From: Candidatus Omnitrophota bacterium
GTDB taxonomy: Bacteria > Omnitrophota > Gorgyraeia > Gygaellales > Profunditerraquicolaceae
Length of the DNA stretch: 20,194 bases
NCBI GenBank assembly: GCA_903882345.1
Contig: CAIRWO010000081.1
Location: forward strand, 1 to 20,194
Reading direction: 5' to 3'
The position numbers and the translations under genes were made by a program. Below are positions 7,438 to 16,195 of the stretch, piece by piece. Each line of letters starts with the position of its first letter. Positions within the stretch are counted from its first letter, which is position 1. Under the pieces are notes generated by a model that saw only the letters and a list, made by a program, of their open reading frames with translations, was not told the DNA's origin and searched no databases.

Positions 7438-8618
7438 CAGGGTATCTTCTTTAGCCTTTTAATTGCTTCGTTTATTTTTTCCCGGGGGACAGTAAGGGCC
7501 ATGCGTATATAGCCTTCGCCGTATTTACCGAAACCTACTCCCGGGGTAACGACTATATCTGCCTTATCCAAAACCAGGCGGCTAAATTTTATCGAATCGG
7601 TCTTACGGGGGATCTTTATCCAGATATAAAAAGTGGCTTTTGGCAGCTCAGCCTGCCAACCGATGGAATGAATGCCGCTGATCAGGGCATCGCGCCTCTC
7701 CTGATAAATACTACACATATTTTTAATCTGCTCCTGCGGCCCGTTAAGCGCTTCAACGCCAGCAAGCTGTATTGCCGAAAATATACCGGAATCTATGTTT
7801 GATTTAACTTTTGCCAATGCCGATACTAATTTTGGGTTACCGCACGCCCAGCCGATCCGCCAACCGGTCATATTATACGTTTTAGACAACGAATGAAACT
7901 CTATCCCGACTTCCATCGCGCCATCGACTTCCAGAAAGCTGGGTGGCCTGTAGCCGTCATAGCTTATCTCTGAATAGGCAAGATCAGAAATAACAATAAG
8001 CCTGTTTTTCCGGGCAAAGTTAACTACTTCCAGGTAAAAATTCTTTTCGGCGGTCCTAGCCGTAGGATTATTCGGATAATTAATATATATTAATTTTGCT
8101 TTCCTGCGGATACTGGGAGGGATCTTTTTAAGATCAGGCAAAAACGCGTTTGCCTCAAGCAGGGGCATAGGATATGGTTTGCCGCCGGCAAGGATTGTCC
8201 CGCCTTTATAAGGCGGATAGCACGGATCAGGCACCAGGGAATAATCGCCCGGCTCTATAAACGCCAGGGGAAAATGCGCTATCCCTTCTTTCGAACCGAT
8301 GAGCGGCAAAACCTCGCTTTCAGGATCAACCCTGACGCCAAAACGGTTTTTATACCATTTAGATATCGCCTGGCGCAGTAAAGGCATGCCCTGATCAAAG
8401 GCATACCTATGCGTTGAAGGATCCTGCGCTGCCTGATAAAGTCTTTCAATGATGTTTTTCGGCGTCGGTTGATCGGGGTCGCCTACGCCCAGATCGATTA
8501 TGTCTCTGCCTTCTGCCCGCGCCTGTCTCTTGGCCTTATCAATTTCCAAAAAAAGATAAGGCGGTAATTCTCTCAAACGTTTTGCTGTCTTGAATTCCAT
8601 TGCCTTATAATATAGCAT
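7437..8618 (-). CDS. dapL: LL-diaminopimelate aminotransferase (PLP, class I/II fold)
   Basis: Converts tetrahydrodipicolinate and glutamate directly to LL-diaminopimelate, bypassing the DapD/DapC/DapE succinylase steps. The fold type I aminotransferase residues are visible: GVGDPDQPTP (44-53), YPNNPT (181-186), SDLAYSEISY (211-220), the PLP lysine K246 in SLSKTYNMTGWRIG (243-256), and YIRMAL near the C-terminus. The start (ELPPYLFLEIDKAK) and length favour the DapL2-type group. The assignment gains from dapA, dapB, dapF and lysA in the same operon with no dapD/dapE. The ATG at 8618 sits 2 nt after the methyltransferase stop; the ATG at 8600 (residue 7) better fits family N-termini, but its AAGG is too close for a good ribosome-binding site, so the start is uncertain. 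Other aminotransferase activities are possible. Confidence 0.92.
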   Translation of the reverse strand: MLYYKAMEFKTAKRLRELPPYLFLEIDKAKRQARAEGRDIIDLGVGDPDQPTPKNIIERLYQAAQDPSTHRYAFDQGMPLLRQAISKWYKNRFGVRVDPESEVLPLIGSKEGIAHFPLAFIEPGDYSLVPDPCYPPYKGGTILAGGKPYPMPLLEANAFLPDLKKIPPSIRRKAKLIYINYPNNPTARTAEKNFYLEVVNFARKNRLIVISDLAYSEISYDGYRPPSFLEVDGAMEVGIEFHSLSKTYNMTGWRIGWACGNPKLVSALAKVKSNIDSGIFSAIQLAGVEALNGPQEQIKNMCSIYQERRDALISGIHSIGWQAELPKATFYIWIKIPRKTDSIKFSRLVLDKADIVVTPGVGFGKYGEGYIRMALTVPREKINEAIKRLKKIP

Positions 8619-8620
8619 AT

Positions 8621-9523
8621 TTAGACGGATTCGGCAAAAACAATCATGTGGCTGTGCATAGAATTGATATGGCCGATTTTTTGTATTATTTTTGCAAAAC
8701 CAAGAAAGATCCTATTCGACCACCAGAAATTACTGTGCGCCCTGAATATAAAATCAATATCTATGTCCGCCATTTCCGTTTTTACGACCCGGAATCCGCA
8801 TTCGGCCAATACTTTTTGCAAGGTATCAGGCGTAAAATACATAAAATGCATCGCGATGATTACGCGTTCCATAAAAAACCTGATCCGCCCGAACGTAGAT
8901 AAATAAATAAATCTTGCTGCCTTATGAAAAATACTGTCCGCATTGGGAGTATAGATTGCTAAAATTCCTCCTTTTCTCAATAATGCCTTTAGAGTTACAA
9001 GCGTTTCTTTAGGCTGCTTAAGATGTTCGATAACACCCCACATTACCGCCGCATCAAATGACGCCGGTTGCAATTTAGGATACGCCGACTCCAGCGTCCC
9101 TGTCAAGATATCGATGCCGTATTTATCACGGGCAAGGGAAGTTGCCTTCTCGGAAAGCTCAATACCTGTAGCATGCCATCCTTTTTCCTGCGCCGTACGG
9201 AGCAAGCTGCCGTTACCCGAACCAACCTCGATCAAGTTGCCCGTATTCCGGCGGGCCTCCAATTCTTTAAACAACGATTCCCTCTGCCTGCTGTTTTCCT
9301 GCGGGCCTTCGCCGCCGGTGTTATTTACCAGTATCTTCCAGTATGCCTCGTGCTCTGTCTTCGTGTCGGCGGTAAGCGCATCAAGAAAAAGCATCCCGCA
9401 GGATCTACAACGTAATAAAATCAGGTCAGGCAAATTGGTTGCGGAAAATGACGCAAGGACCTTGTCCCTGCCATGATAAATTATTTCAACCTTAGCTGAA
9501 TCGCATACCGGGCAAGCTGTCAT
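8621..9523 (-). CDS. SAM-dependent methyltransferase with N-terminal zinc-ribbon-like motif
   Basis: A 300-residue protein. The N-terminus has two CxxC pairs, CPVC (4-7) and CRSC (39-42, followed by GMLF), which probably bind zinc. The class I methyltransferase core follows: LIEVGSGNG (97-105), GIELS (120-124), MWGVIEHL (161-168), and LLRKGGILAIYTPN (181-194). Such zinc-ribbon methyltransferases are common in surface-polysaccharide loci, where they may methylate sugars or nucleotide-sugars. It has the same architecture as the protein at 11845-12747 but has diverged well beyond a recent duplicate. It starts 4 nt after the radical SAM stop and ends 2 nt before dapL, so it is the last gene of the cassette embedded in the lysine operon. 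The substrate is unknown. Confidence 0.88.
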   Translation of the reverse strand: MTACPVCDSAKVEIIYHGRDKVLASFSATNLPDLILLRCRSCGMLFLDALTADTKTEHEAYWKILVNNTGGEGPQENSRQRESLFKELEARRNTGNLIEVGSGNGSLLRTAQEKGWHATGIELSEKATSLARDKYGIDILTGTLESAYPKLQPASFDAAVMWGVIEHLKQPKETLVTLKALLRKGGILAIYTPNADSIFHKAARFIYLSTFGRIRFFMERVIIAMHFMYFTPDTLQKVLAECGFRVVKTEMADIDIDFIFRAHSNFWWSNRIFLGFAKIIQKIGHINSMHSHMIVFAESV

Positions 9524-9527
9524 CGCC

Positions 9528-10646
9528 TTAGAATAAATTAGTTATGCAAAATTTGGGATTAAAAATATAATTAAGTTCTGTATGGCAATTAAGATAACAA
9601 TCTCTGCATCTACTGACTGAATGGCGTATTTTATTGTATCCTTGCGCATACCAGATTTTTTTAAGGCCACCTGATTTTACATTCCCTGCGGGCTTATTCC
9701 AATTAGCCCAAGGCAGGCAGGGATAAACTTCGCCGTAACAATCAAGGCAACAGGAATTATACCCCGCATAACAGGTAAGCGGAGATTTCCTGTCCTGGAA
9801 TGCCTGCTCGAATAATTTTATGTTCTGCCAGGAATTTTCTATTTTTGCTCCTGACTTTTTTGCCCGCCGGATAAAATCTACTGCTGCTTTAAGTTTAATA
9901 AAAAAAATTTCATCGTAACCGGCTGCGCAGGCAGCAGAAAAACGCTGCTGCGGCACAAACTCAATACAGTCAATATTTGACCTGGAAGAAAGCTCAATCA
10001 GGCCGGGAATTTCTCCGATGTTCTCCGGGCCTATTACACTGACAATTTTGATCCGCAGGCGGCTAGCCTGCGGCATCCTGCGCCGTGCAGTATCCAGGCA
10101 GCTGACGGCATTCAGGGCTTTATCAAATGCGTCCTTAATTCCCCTTATGGCATCGTGTGCCTCTGCCTTTGAGCCATCGAGAGAAATATTTACGGAGTCT
10201 GTGCCTGTTTTTACAATTTTAGAGGCGGCATCTTCATCCAGAAGGAAACCGTTTGTGTTTAAATGTGTGATTACCCCCTGTTCCTTGGTATATTTCAATA
10301 ATTCAAATATATCGCTTCTTAATAACGGCTCTCCTCCTGTAAAACCTATCCCCGAAACGCCCAGCAGAGCGAACTCCCGGATTGCCTGTTTCATTTCTTG
10401 CGTGGACATCTCTTTCGTTGTCTCGGCTGCCGCCGGTTGTTCATGAGACGGAAAATCGCACATCCGGCAGCGAAAATTGCATTTATAAGTTACGATTATT
10501 GTCCCGATAAGCGGCCCGCATAATGGCCTGCCCAGTAAAAACGACAGCTTGATCAGGAAATAATGCGCTAGCTGGCGCAAGACCCAAAAAGGGCCATTTT
10601 CCGCTGTTTTATTTTTCAGGAAATCAAAATACGCCTTTCTAAACAC
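9528..10646 (-). CDS. Radical SAM protein with SPASM-like C-terminal cysteine cluster
   Basis: A 372-residue enzyme if started at the GTG at 10646. The [4Fe-4S] motif is CNFRCRMC (C56-x3-C60-x2-C63), followed by GFTGGEPLL (102-110) and NTNGFLL. At the C-terminus eight cysteines (292, 299, 300, 303, 310, 347, 350, 354) form a SPASM/twitch-like auxiliary cluster region, with C-x2-C-x3-C at its end. SPASM enzymes modify peptides or enzymes; relatives with this N-terminal helical lead-in (FRKAYFDFLKNK) occur in glycan gene clusters with unknown substrate. The GTG start has AAAGGA six bases upstream (10653-10658) and overlaps the GT9 stop by 8 nt; ATGs at 10664 and 10709 would overlap further and lack a good site. 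The family is clear, the function is not. Confidence 0.88.
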   Translation of the reverse strand: MFRKAYFDFLKNKTAENGPFWVLRQLAHYFLIKLSFLLGRPLCGPLIGTIIVTYKCNFRCRMCDFPSHEQPAAAETTKEMSTQEMKQAIREFALLGVSGIGFTGGEPLLRSDIFELLKYTKEQGVITHLNTNGFLLDEDAASKIVKTGTDSVNISLDGSKAEAHDAIRGIKDAFDKALNAVSCLDTARRRMPQASRLRIKIVSVIGPENIGEIPGLIELSSRSNIDCIEFVPQQRFSAACAAGYDEIFFIKLKAAVDFIRRAKKSGAKIENSWQNIKLFEQAFQDRKSPLTCYAGYNSCCLDCYGEVYPCLPWANWNKPAGNVKSGGLKKIWYAQGYNKIRHSVSRCRDCYLNCHTELNYIFNPKFCITNLF

Positions 10647-11841
10647 GCAGCATCCTTTCGGCATCAAAGAAGTTCTTTTTGATCCTCGAGAATACCTCTT
10701 CCACGCCAATCTGGCGCATGCACGCGCCCGCGCCTTGAGGATGGCGGCATTTATTCATCTTAGCGTTATAATTGGTAATGCAAGGGCTGCAGGCAAGGCC
10801 TTTATAAAACCAAATCTGCTTTTGCCTGCCCCATGGCCCGTAAAGAAACGGTGTATTTGGGCCGTATAAGCCCGCAACCGGTATTGCTAAACAGGAAGCA
10901 AGGTGCACAGGCGCGGTATCCGCAGAAATAACCAGGCTGCTTGACTTAATTAAACAAACAAGCTGCGAAAAATCAAGCTTACCGCTTAGATCAAGCGCCT
11001 GCTGCTTATTTTCCATATTATTCAATATCTTTTTTACCAGCTCTGCTTCGCGGGATACCCCGGTGAATATGATCTTTGCAGAGAAACTGTTGATAAGTTT
11101 ATCGGCCAGGCTAGCAAAGTATTCCGGCGGCCACCTGCGCAGGGAAAAATTCTCGCTTGTGCCGGGATGAAGGATAATCAGGGTATCGTCCGGTTTTATC
11201 CCGGCGCTCTCCAGCATTTTTTTTACTTCCGGCATTCTGCTTTCACAGCTTAAAAATACAGCCGGCTCTAATAAGAACCCGTCTTTAACTCCGGCAACCT
11301 TTACCAAATTATAGAAAGACTGCGTAATATGAATATTATTATTGTAAACAACGGTATCGGTATAAATAAAATGGCGGTGTTGGCCTTTTGTCAAAAATCC
11401 GATCGTCCTCTTATTGCCGATCAATGCGCAGAGCAGCGCAGAAAAACGGGCAAATTGTTCAAAGTCGATGATCAGGTCATATCCGGAATTGGTTAAAGCA
11501 GTAAGATTATTTTTTAAAGATACAAAAAGCCTTACCATCCCCCTGATATCCAATGTATAGATATTATCAAAGATACCGGCAGCGCGGGAGACTTCGGAAT
11601 TAATAGAGAGGGTAAGAAAATCGATTTTTGCATCGGGATAAGTATTTTTTAAAGCCGCAGCAGACGGCAGGAGCATCAATACATTACCTACGCCCCAGAA
11701 TTTAACCAGCAGTATTTTCCGTAATACCTGCGGGCTTTTTATCATCCGCTTCTTTAAGGATGAGCCTTTTACTAAGTAAAACAGAAAAATAAAAGGTATA
11801 CCGAGATAAATATCTACCCAGCGCACTATCTTAAAGTTCAT
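10639..11841 (-). CDS. Glycosyltransferase family 9 (heptosyltransferase-like) protein
   Basis: A 400-residue GT9 protein. It has the N-domain start KILLVKFWGVGN (42-53), HPGTSENFSLRRWPPEYF (225-242), the donor-site region SADTAPVHLA (306-315) and YGPNTPFLYGP (326-336). A hydrophobic N-terminal stretch (about 11-24) suggests membrane association. Four C-terminal cysteines are spaced C351-x2-C354-x10-C365-x8-C374, nearly the same as in the paralogue at 2044-3219. It begins 4 nt after the end of the upstream methyltransferase and overlaps the radical SAM gene. It likely adds a sugar to a lipid-linked or lipid A-like core; heptose is the classic donor of the family but is not shown here. Confidence 0.9.
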   Translation of the reverse strand: MNFKIVRWVDIYLGIPFIFLFYLVKGSSLKKRMIKSPQVLRKILLVKFWGVGNVLMLLPSAAALKNTYPDAKIDFLTLSINSEVSRAAGIFDNIYTLDIRGMVRLFVSLKNNLTALTNSGYDLIIDFEQFARFSALLCALIGNKRTIGFLTKGQHRHFIYTDTVVYNNNIHITQSFYNLVKVAGVKDGFLLEPAVFLSCESRMPEVKKMLESAGIKPDDTLIILHPGTSENFSLRRWPPEYFASLADKLINSFSAKIIFTGVSREAELVKKILNNMENKQQALDLSGKLDFSQLVCLIKSSSLVISADTAPVHLASCLAIPVAGLYGPNTPFLYGPWGRQKQIWFYKGLACSPCITNYNAKMNKCRHPQGAGACMRQIGVEEVFSRIKKNFFDAERMLRV

Positions 11842-11844
11842 ATT

Positions 11845-12747
11845 TTAATATACCTGCTTTTTTGCCATTACCGCGATATCTCCGAAACTGGCGGTTACCC
11901 GTAAATTATCAAGCCGCAAACCCCTGACTAATCCGCGAAACAGATAATAAAATAACCGGCTGTAATTTGAACGCGAGAGCTGGCTTAAGGCATAGCCTAA
12001 CCTGAATGACTTTTTGTAAACCGAACTTTTGATTATCGCAAAGCCGTTTCTTTTAAGAAAACTGTGCAGGGTTTTACGGGAAAAGTATTGCAGGTGCATC
12101 CTCCGGTATGCCCAGGAATGCCTGCCGAGTACCCTTCCGGAAAAACTTCTTATATTAGGCGTTACAACGTAAAATATGCCGCCGGGCTTAAGTATGCGAT
12201 AGACCTCGGAAATAAAACTACGGATATCCTCAAGGTGCTCTATGACTTCTATGGCGCAAATAATATCAAAACTCTCTGGAGGCATTTCTGCCTGCCTTAT
12301 CTCACCGGAAAATACGCCTAATCCCTGTTTCCTGCAATATTCAGCAGCATGGGAACTGGCTTCCACTCCGTAAACAGAAAACCCGCTTGCCTTCGCCGCT
12401 TTAATGAAAAAACCATAAGAGCATCCGATATCCAACAGGCGGCTGCCGGCAGGCATAAAGGCTTTTAATTCGGAGATGATCCTTTTATAGGCAATGCCGC
12501 GATCTTGCTCCTGAGCAAGATATACCGTATCGCTTGAATCACGGTACAATCCTCTGATATCATCCTTGCCGTCTAATACGGCAAATTGCATACCGCAGCT
12601 TCTGCATCTGGCCAACTTATAGAAAATACCAAAATCGGAACTGGTGGGAGTAAAAGCTGTATACTTGGAGCGGCCTAAATTTTTTAAAGGCAGGGGGAAA
12701 ACTGTCGCCAGGTCAATGGAGCCGCATAAACTGCACTGCTGTTTCAT
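11845..12747 (-). CDS. SAM-dependent methyltransferase with N-terminal zinc-ribbon-like motif
   Basis: A 300-residue protein with CSLC (5-8) and CRSCGMQF (48-55) as a probable zinc-binding pair. The class I core has RLLDIGCSYG (103-112), VYGVEAS (125-131), AIEVIEHL (165-172), and RILKPGGIFYVVTPN (184-198), a methyltransferase-12-like order. After the core, SWAYRRMHLQYFSRKTL resembles the substrate-side region of polysaccharide-locus methyltransferases. The start overlaps the stop of the membrane protein gene as ATGA, and the next GT9 gene follows after 3 nt. It is the twin in architecture of the 8621-9523 gene, so the cassette may methylate two positions. The acceptor is unknown. Confidence 0.88.
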   Translation of the reverse strand: MKQQCSLCGSIDLATVFPLPLKNLGRSKYTAFTPTSSDFGIFYKLARCRSCGMQFAVLDGKDDIRGLYRDSSDTVYLAQEQDRGIAYKRIISELKAFMPAGSRLLDIGCSYGFFIKAAKASGFSVYGVEASSHAAEYCRKQGLGVFSGEIRQAEMPPESFDIICAIEVIEHLEDIRSFISEVYRILKPGGIFYVVTPNIRSFSGRVLGRHSWAYRRMHLQYFSRKTLHSFLKRNGFAIIKSSVYKKSFRLGYALSQLSRSNYSRLFYYLFRGLVRGLRLDNLRVTASFGDIAVMAKKQVY

Positions 12748-14567
12748 GGCGTAATTCTCCTGAATATTGCCACCCCAAATTCCGAAGAAGTAAAAGGATA
12801 CGGGCCGATCATCCGCGCTAATTTATAATTATTTTGTATCCATGAATTTATTTTTCTGCCGTAGTCTATGCCAAAAAAACGCAGATTATTGTATTCTTCT
12901 GCCTGCTGGCCTACAATAACAATATAATCAACCTTATGCTTATCCAGCAGCCGAATAACATTATCCTCGCCGATTACTGCCAGTTCCTGAGGCAAGAAAG
13001 CAGGATATCTCAAAGGCGTATCCCGCAAAGAAAAGAAATTTAGCCCTACGCCCTCCGGAAAAACTACAACTTTTTCATCTTTAGGCAGGCTCTTCAGGTA
13101 ATCAACCGCCTCCCAGAACCTTCTTGTATATTTATCATCGGGGGAGACAATCGTGCCCCTAGCCGTAGAAACTGAAAAATTCCTGCGCTTATAATTCTTC
13201 TGGCTATGGCTGACCACGGGGTAGGAAATAAAAATAAAAAAAAGAAAGAATGAGAATAAATAATATCGTTGTGCCGGATCGTCTATTCTAAGCTTCTTAA
13301 ACAATGATAGCGGCAACTCGGTAAAGAATACAAAATAGCAAATCAATGCCGGCACTGAAAGGAAAAATCCGTAATGGTTCGGGGAAACTAATAACAACCT
13401 CCTTGAAATCAACACAAGAGAAACAGAAAAAAGCGCTAAAAGAGAAAGGTATTTTTTTGAAACATCTGCCTTGGCTGAGAACCACTTTAAAATAAACAGG
13501 ACTATCCCTGAAATAAGCAGAAGCGGCATCAACCTATACTCGCATCGATACTCCAGAAGGCGCAATAAGCAAAAGGCCGCGGTAAAAGAACACAGCCCCA
13601 ATAAAACATAGATCAGCATGGCTGATATCTTACCGTTAAAGCGCTTACGAAAAACAGATGCGACAACACCCAATACAATAAACAATAAGCACGCGGAGAT
13701 TTGATAAAAAAATGACTTAAACAGCTCTTTTAAGTTTAATAAAAGATTGTTTAGCCCGGAATCAACAAAGTAAATCTTATTTTTTGCGGCTATGCAGAAC
13801 AAAAAAATGTCGCTAAACGATTCCTTAAAACCCTCAAAGGCGCCATTAAGAGATAAAAATAAATAATAAGAAATAACGCTTAATGTTAAAGGAAGGAATA
13901 AATATAAAACATAAATATATTTTTTATTTTTTATCGCTGACATTAAGCCGAGAATGAAAAAAGCAAACCAAACCAAAAGGCTAAAATCTATGCGGCAGAG
14001 AAAGGCAAAATAGAGGGAAAAACTCCAACCCAAAAAAAACAGCGCGTTATCTTTCCGGATGAACTTAATGAAAAAAAAGAGCGCGCAAAGCAGGAACATT
14101 ATAAAAAAAGTAGAGGCAATACTATAAGGCAGGATAAAATTAAAGATGCCAAAATAAGCATAAAATCCGAAGGCATACATGAAAAGAAAACCTAACGCGC
14201 AGAGAGTTGAAAATGCGCGGTTCAGAAAAAAACGGGATATCCTGTAAATAAGAAAATAAGTGGCCGAGGTAACCAAGATCCCGGTAAAAATCAGGCAATC
14301 CAGATGCACCCCGAAAATCTTGAAGAGAAAAGAAATTACGTATGGCGGGAAAAAACCGTAGAGGTAAAAGACGTCCCTGTAGAGAACTTTGCCTTTGCTT
14401 ATTTGGTAAAATGTCCAGGGATCCCTGAGTGTATCGACTATCGGGTTACCCCATCGATGCCAACTCAGGTGAAGCAAAAAAACAAAACTTACTCCTGCTA
14501 TAATTATATTAAGATACCGGCTTAATTTTATAACGGATATGCCCGTTGATCTTTCCCCATTGCTCAT
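12744..14567 (-). CDS. Multipass membrane protein, GT-C (glycosyltransferase 39-like) fold
   Basis: A 607-residue protein with around a dozen predicted membrane segments between residues 20 and 470 and a soluble C-terminal region (about 470-607). The first loop has NPIVDTLRDPW (41-51) with D45 and D49, then GKVLYRDVFYLYGFFPPY (59-76), a pattern seen in uncharacterised bacterial GT39/ArnT-like proteins that use polyprenyl-phosphate sugars at the outer face of the membrane. It follows dapB by 18 nt, in a very AT-rich gap with an AGGGA about 16 nt before the ATG, so its ribosome-binding site is weak. The stop overlaps the next methyltransferase. It opens the cassette inserted in the lysine operon. 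The AT-rich composition fits a hydrophobic protein. GT-C membership is likely; the sugar and acceptor are unknown. Confidence 0.78.
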   Translation of the reverse strand: MSNGERSTGISVIKLSRYLNIIIAGVSFVFLLHLSWHRWGNPIVDTLRDPWTFYQISKGKVLYRDVFYLYGFFPPYVISFLFKIFGVHLDCLIFTGILVTSATYFLIYRISRFFLNRAFSTLCALGFLFMYAFGFYAYFGIFNFILPYSIASTFFIMFLLCALFFFIKFIRKDNALFFLGWSFSLYFAFLCRIDFSLLVWFAFFILGLMSAIKNKKYIYVLYLFLPLTLSVISYYLFLSLNGAFEGFKESFSDIFLFCIAAKNKIYFVDSGLNNLLLNLKELFKSFFYQISACLLFIVLGVVASVFRKRFNGKISAMLIYVLLGLCSFTAAFCLLRLLEYRCEYRLMPLLLISGIVLFILKWFSAKADVSKKYLSLLALFSVSLVLISRRLLLVSPNHYGFFLSVPALICYFVFFTELPLSLFKKLRIDDPAQRYYLFSFFLFFIFISYPVVSHSQKNYKRRNFSVSTARGTIVSPDDKYTRRFWEAVDYLKSLPKDEKVVVFPEGVGLNFFSLRDTPLRYPAFLPQELAVIGEDNVIRLLDKHKVDYIVIVGQQAEEYNNLRFFGIDYGRKINSWIQNNYKLARMIGPYPFTSSEFGVAIFRRITP

Positions 14568-14585
14568 AAATTAAAATTAAAATCC

Positions 14586-15314
14586 CTATTTTAAGTTCGT
14601 ATTATGCAGCAGCACATCCTGCATCGAATATAAACCCGCCGGCTTGCCGAAAACCCATTTAGCTGCTTTCATGGCGCCTAACGCAAACAAGTCACGGGTA
14701 TGGGCTTGATGTTTAATCTCGATACGCTCGGAATTACCGCAGAAAATAATCGTATGGTCTCCTATGATATCGCCTAACCTTACGGCATGGGCAGGGATCT
14801 CTTTTCCCGTCGCCTCCGCAAGGATCTGAGCGAACTTCTTTGCCGTGCCCGAAGGGCTGTCTTTTTTTGCCTTGTGGTGGGCCTCGACGATCTCAATGTT
14901 ATAATCCGGGCCCAGCCGCTTTGCGATTTCCGGCACCATCGAAAATAAGACATTTACCCCGATAGACATGTTCGGAGAAAAAACTACCGGGACCACATTG
15001 GATACTTCTTCGACTTTTTTCAGCTGGGTATCGTTTAAACCGGTAGTCCCCAATACCAGGGCCTTCTTATACTTGGCAACGTAATCGAGGTTTATTTCGG
15101 TCGCTTCCGGGACGGTAAAATCTACCAGCACGTCGATCAGGAACATCCCGTCGCTGTTGGAGGATATCTTCAACTTCCCCAGATCCTTGCCGATCATCGG
15201 AGTCCCTTTTCTCTCCAGGGCCAGTTGAATTTCGAAATCTTTATTCAAAGAGGCAAGCTCGAATATGCGCCTGCCCATCTTACCGCAAACTCCGGCAATC
15301 CCAAGTTTAATCAT
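14586..15314 (-). CDS. dapB: 4-hydroxy-tetrahydrodipicolinate reductase
   Basis: A 242-residue NAD(P)H-dependent enzyme that reduces the DapA product to tetrahydrodipicolinate, the substrate of DapL. Numbering from the chosen start: GIAGVCGKMG (5-14), VDFTVPEAT (64-72), LGTTG (88-92), FSPNMSIGVN (112-121), catalytic EAHHKAKKDSPSGTAK (144-159) with H146-H147 and K151. Length fits the shorter bacterial DapB group (about 240-250). Two ATGs stand in tandem at 15317 and 15314. GGAGG at 15320-15324 is only 2 nt from the first and 5 nt from the second, so I favour 15314; its A is shared with the dapA stop (TGATG). Unusually it ends in LLHNTNLK. The following gene is not lysine-related. Confidence 0.95.
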   Translation of the reverse strand: MIKLGIAGVCGKMGRRIFELASLNKDFEIQLALERKGTPMIGKDLGKLKISSNSDGMFLIDVLVDFTVPEATEINLDYVAKYKKALVLGTTGLNDTQLKKVEEVSNVVPVVFSPNMSIGVNVLFSMVPEIAKRLGPDYNIEIVEAHHKAKKDSPSGTAKKFAQILAEATGKEIPAHAVRLGDIIGDHTIIFCGNSERIEIKHQAHTRDLFALGAMKAAKWVFGKPAGLYSMQDVLLHNTNLK

Positions 15315-16195
15315 CATTTCCTCCCCAACCCGTATTCTTGCAAAGCATTTTTAAGTTTTTCTACATTTTCCGGCAGCATTGTAGATAACGGCAGCCTTAG
15401 ATCCGGCTCGCACATACCCAGGATCCCCATTGCCGTTTTAACCGGTATAGGATTAGTTTCGATAAATATGGCTTTAGTCAGCGGCAGCAAACGGTAATGT
15501 ATTTCCTGCGCCCGCCGCAGGTTGCCTTTATGGAATTCCGCAACCATCTCCGCTACGTCTTTAGGTACAATATTAGCCACAACCGAGACAATGCCCGTAC
15601 CGCCGATGGACAATACCGGAAGCGTAAGCGCGTCGTCTCCGGACAATAGATCAAATTTTTCTCCGCACAATAATTTAACCCGGGACATCTGTTCCAGGTT
15701 TCCCGAGGCCTCTTTGATAGCTGTAATGTTCTTGCAGTCACGCGCCAGCCTGGCGATTGTTTCCGGTTCGATATTAACCCCGGTACGGGAAGCAATATTA
15801 TAGAGCATTATCGGAATATCAACGGAGCCGGCTACCGCCTTAAAATGTTCGTAAAGCCCTTTCTGCGTCGGCCGGTTATAATAAGGCGAAACCTGCAAGG
15901 AGGCTGTTGCGCCAGCTTTGGCAGCGTGCCTGGTGAGCATGATCGCTTCCTCTGTGGAGTTTGAGCCGGTACCGGCAATCACCGCTACTCTTTTATTTAC
16001 CTGTTCCACGGTAACCTCGATAAGCCTCTCATGTTCTTCAAACGAAAGGGTTGCCGATTCACCGGTTGTTCCGCAGGGCACAATTCCGGAACTGCCGTTC
16101 TTGATCTGAAATTCGATCAGCTCCCTGAACTTTTTTTCGTCGATTTTGCCGTTCCTAAAAGGCGTAACGATGGCGACAATAGACCCGCTAAACAT
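15314..16195 (-). CDS. dapA: 4-hydroxy-tetrahydrodipicolinate synthase
   Basis: A 293-residue aldolase that condenses pyruvate with aspartate semialdehyde, the first committed lysine/DAP step. Numbered from the ATG at 16195: CGTTGESATL (41-50), SPYYNRPTQKGLYEHF (103-118), Y132 in LYN, R137 in SRTG, and the Schiff-base lysine K161 in ITAIKEASGN. The reading frame is open to 16246, but MFSGSIVAIVTPF at 16195 matches family N-termini, gives the usual ~292 length, and has AAGGAG at 16202-16207 with 6-nt spacing. This start overlaps the end of dapF by 8 nt. The stop meets the dapB start. All catalytic residues are present. Confidence 0.97.
   Translation of the reverse strand: MFSGSIVAIVTPFRNGKIDEKKFRELIEFQIKNGSSGIVPCGTTGESATLSFEEHERLIEVTVEQVNKRVAVIAGTGSNSTEEAIMLTRHAAKAGATASLQVSPYYNRPTQKGLYEHFKAVAGSVDIPIMLYNIASRTGVNIEPETIARLARDCKNITAIKEASGNLEQMSRVKLLCGEKFDLLSGDDALTLPVLSIGGTGIVSVVANIVPKDVAEMVAEFHKGNLRRAQEIHYRLLPLTKAIFIETNPIPVKTAMGILGMCEPDLRLPLSTMLPENVEKLKNALQEYGLGRK

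Noticed and set aside
10018..10446. 142-codon open frame on the plus strand
   Set aside because: Antisense to the radical SAM gene; no ribosome-binding site or domain.
8621..14567. Cassette as a transposon or integrative element
   Set aside because: I found no transposase, integrase, terminal inverted repeats or target-site duplication at its borders; insertion remains a gene-order inference only.
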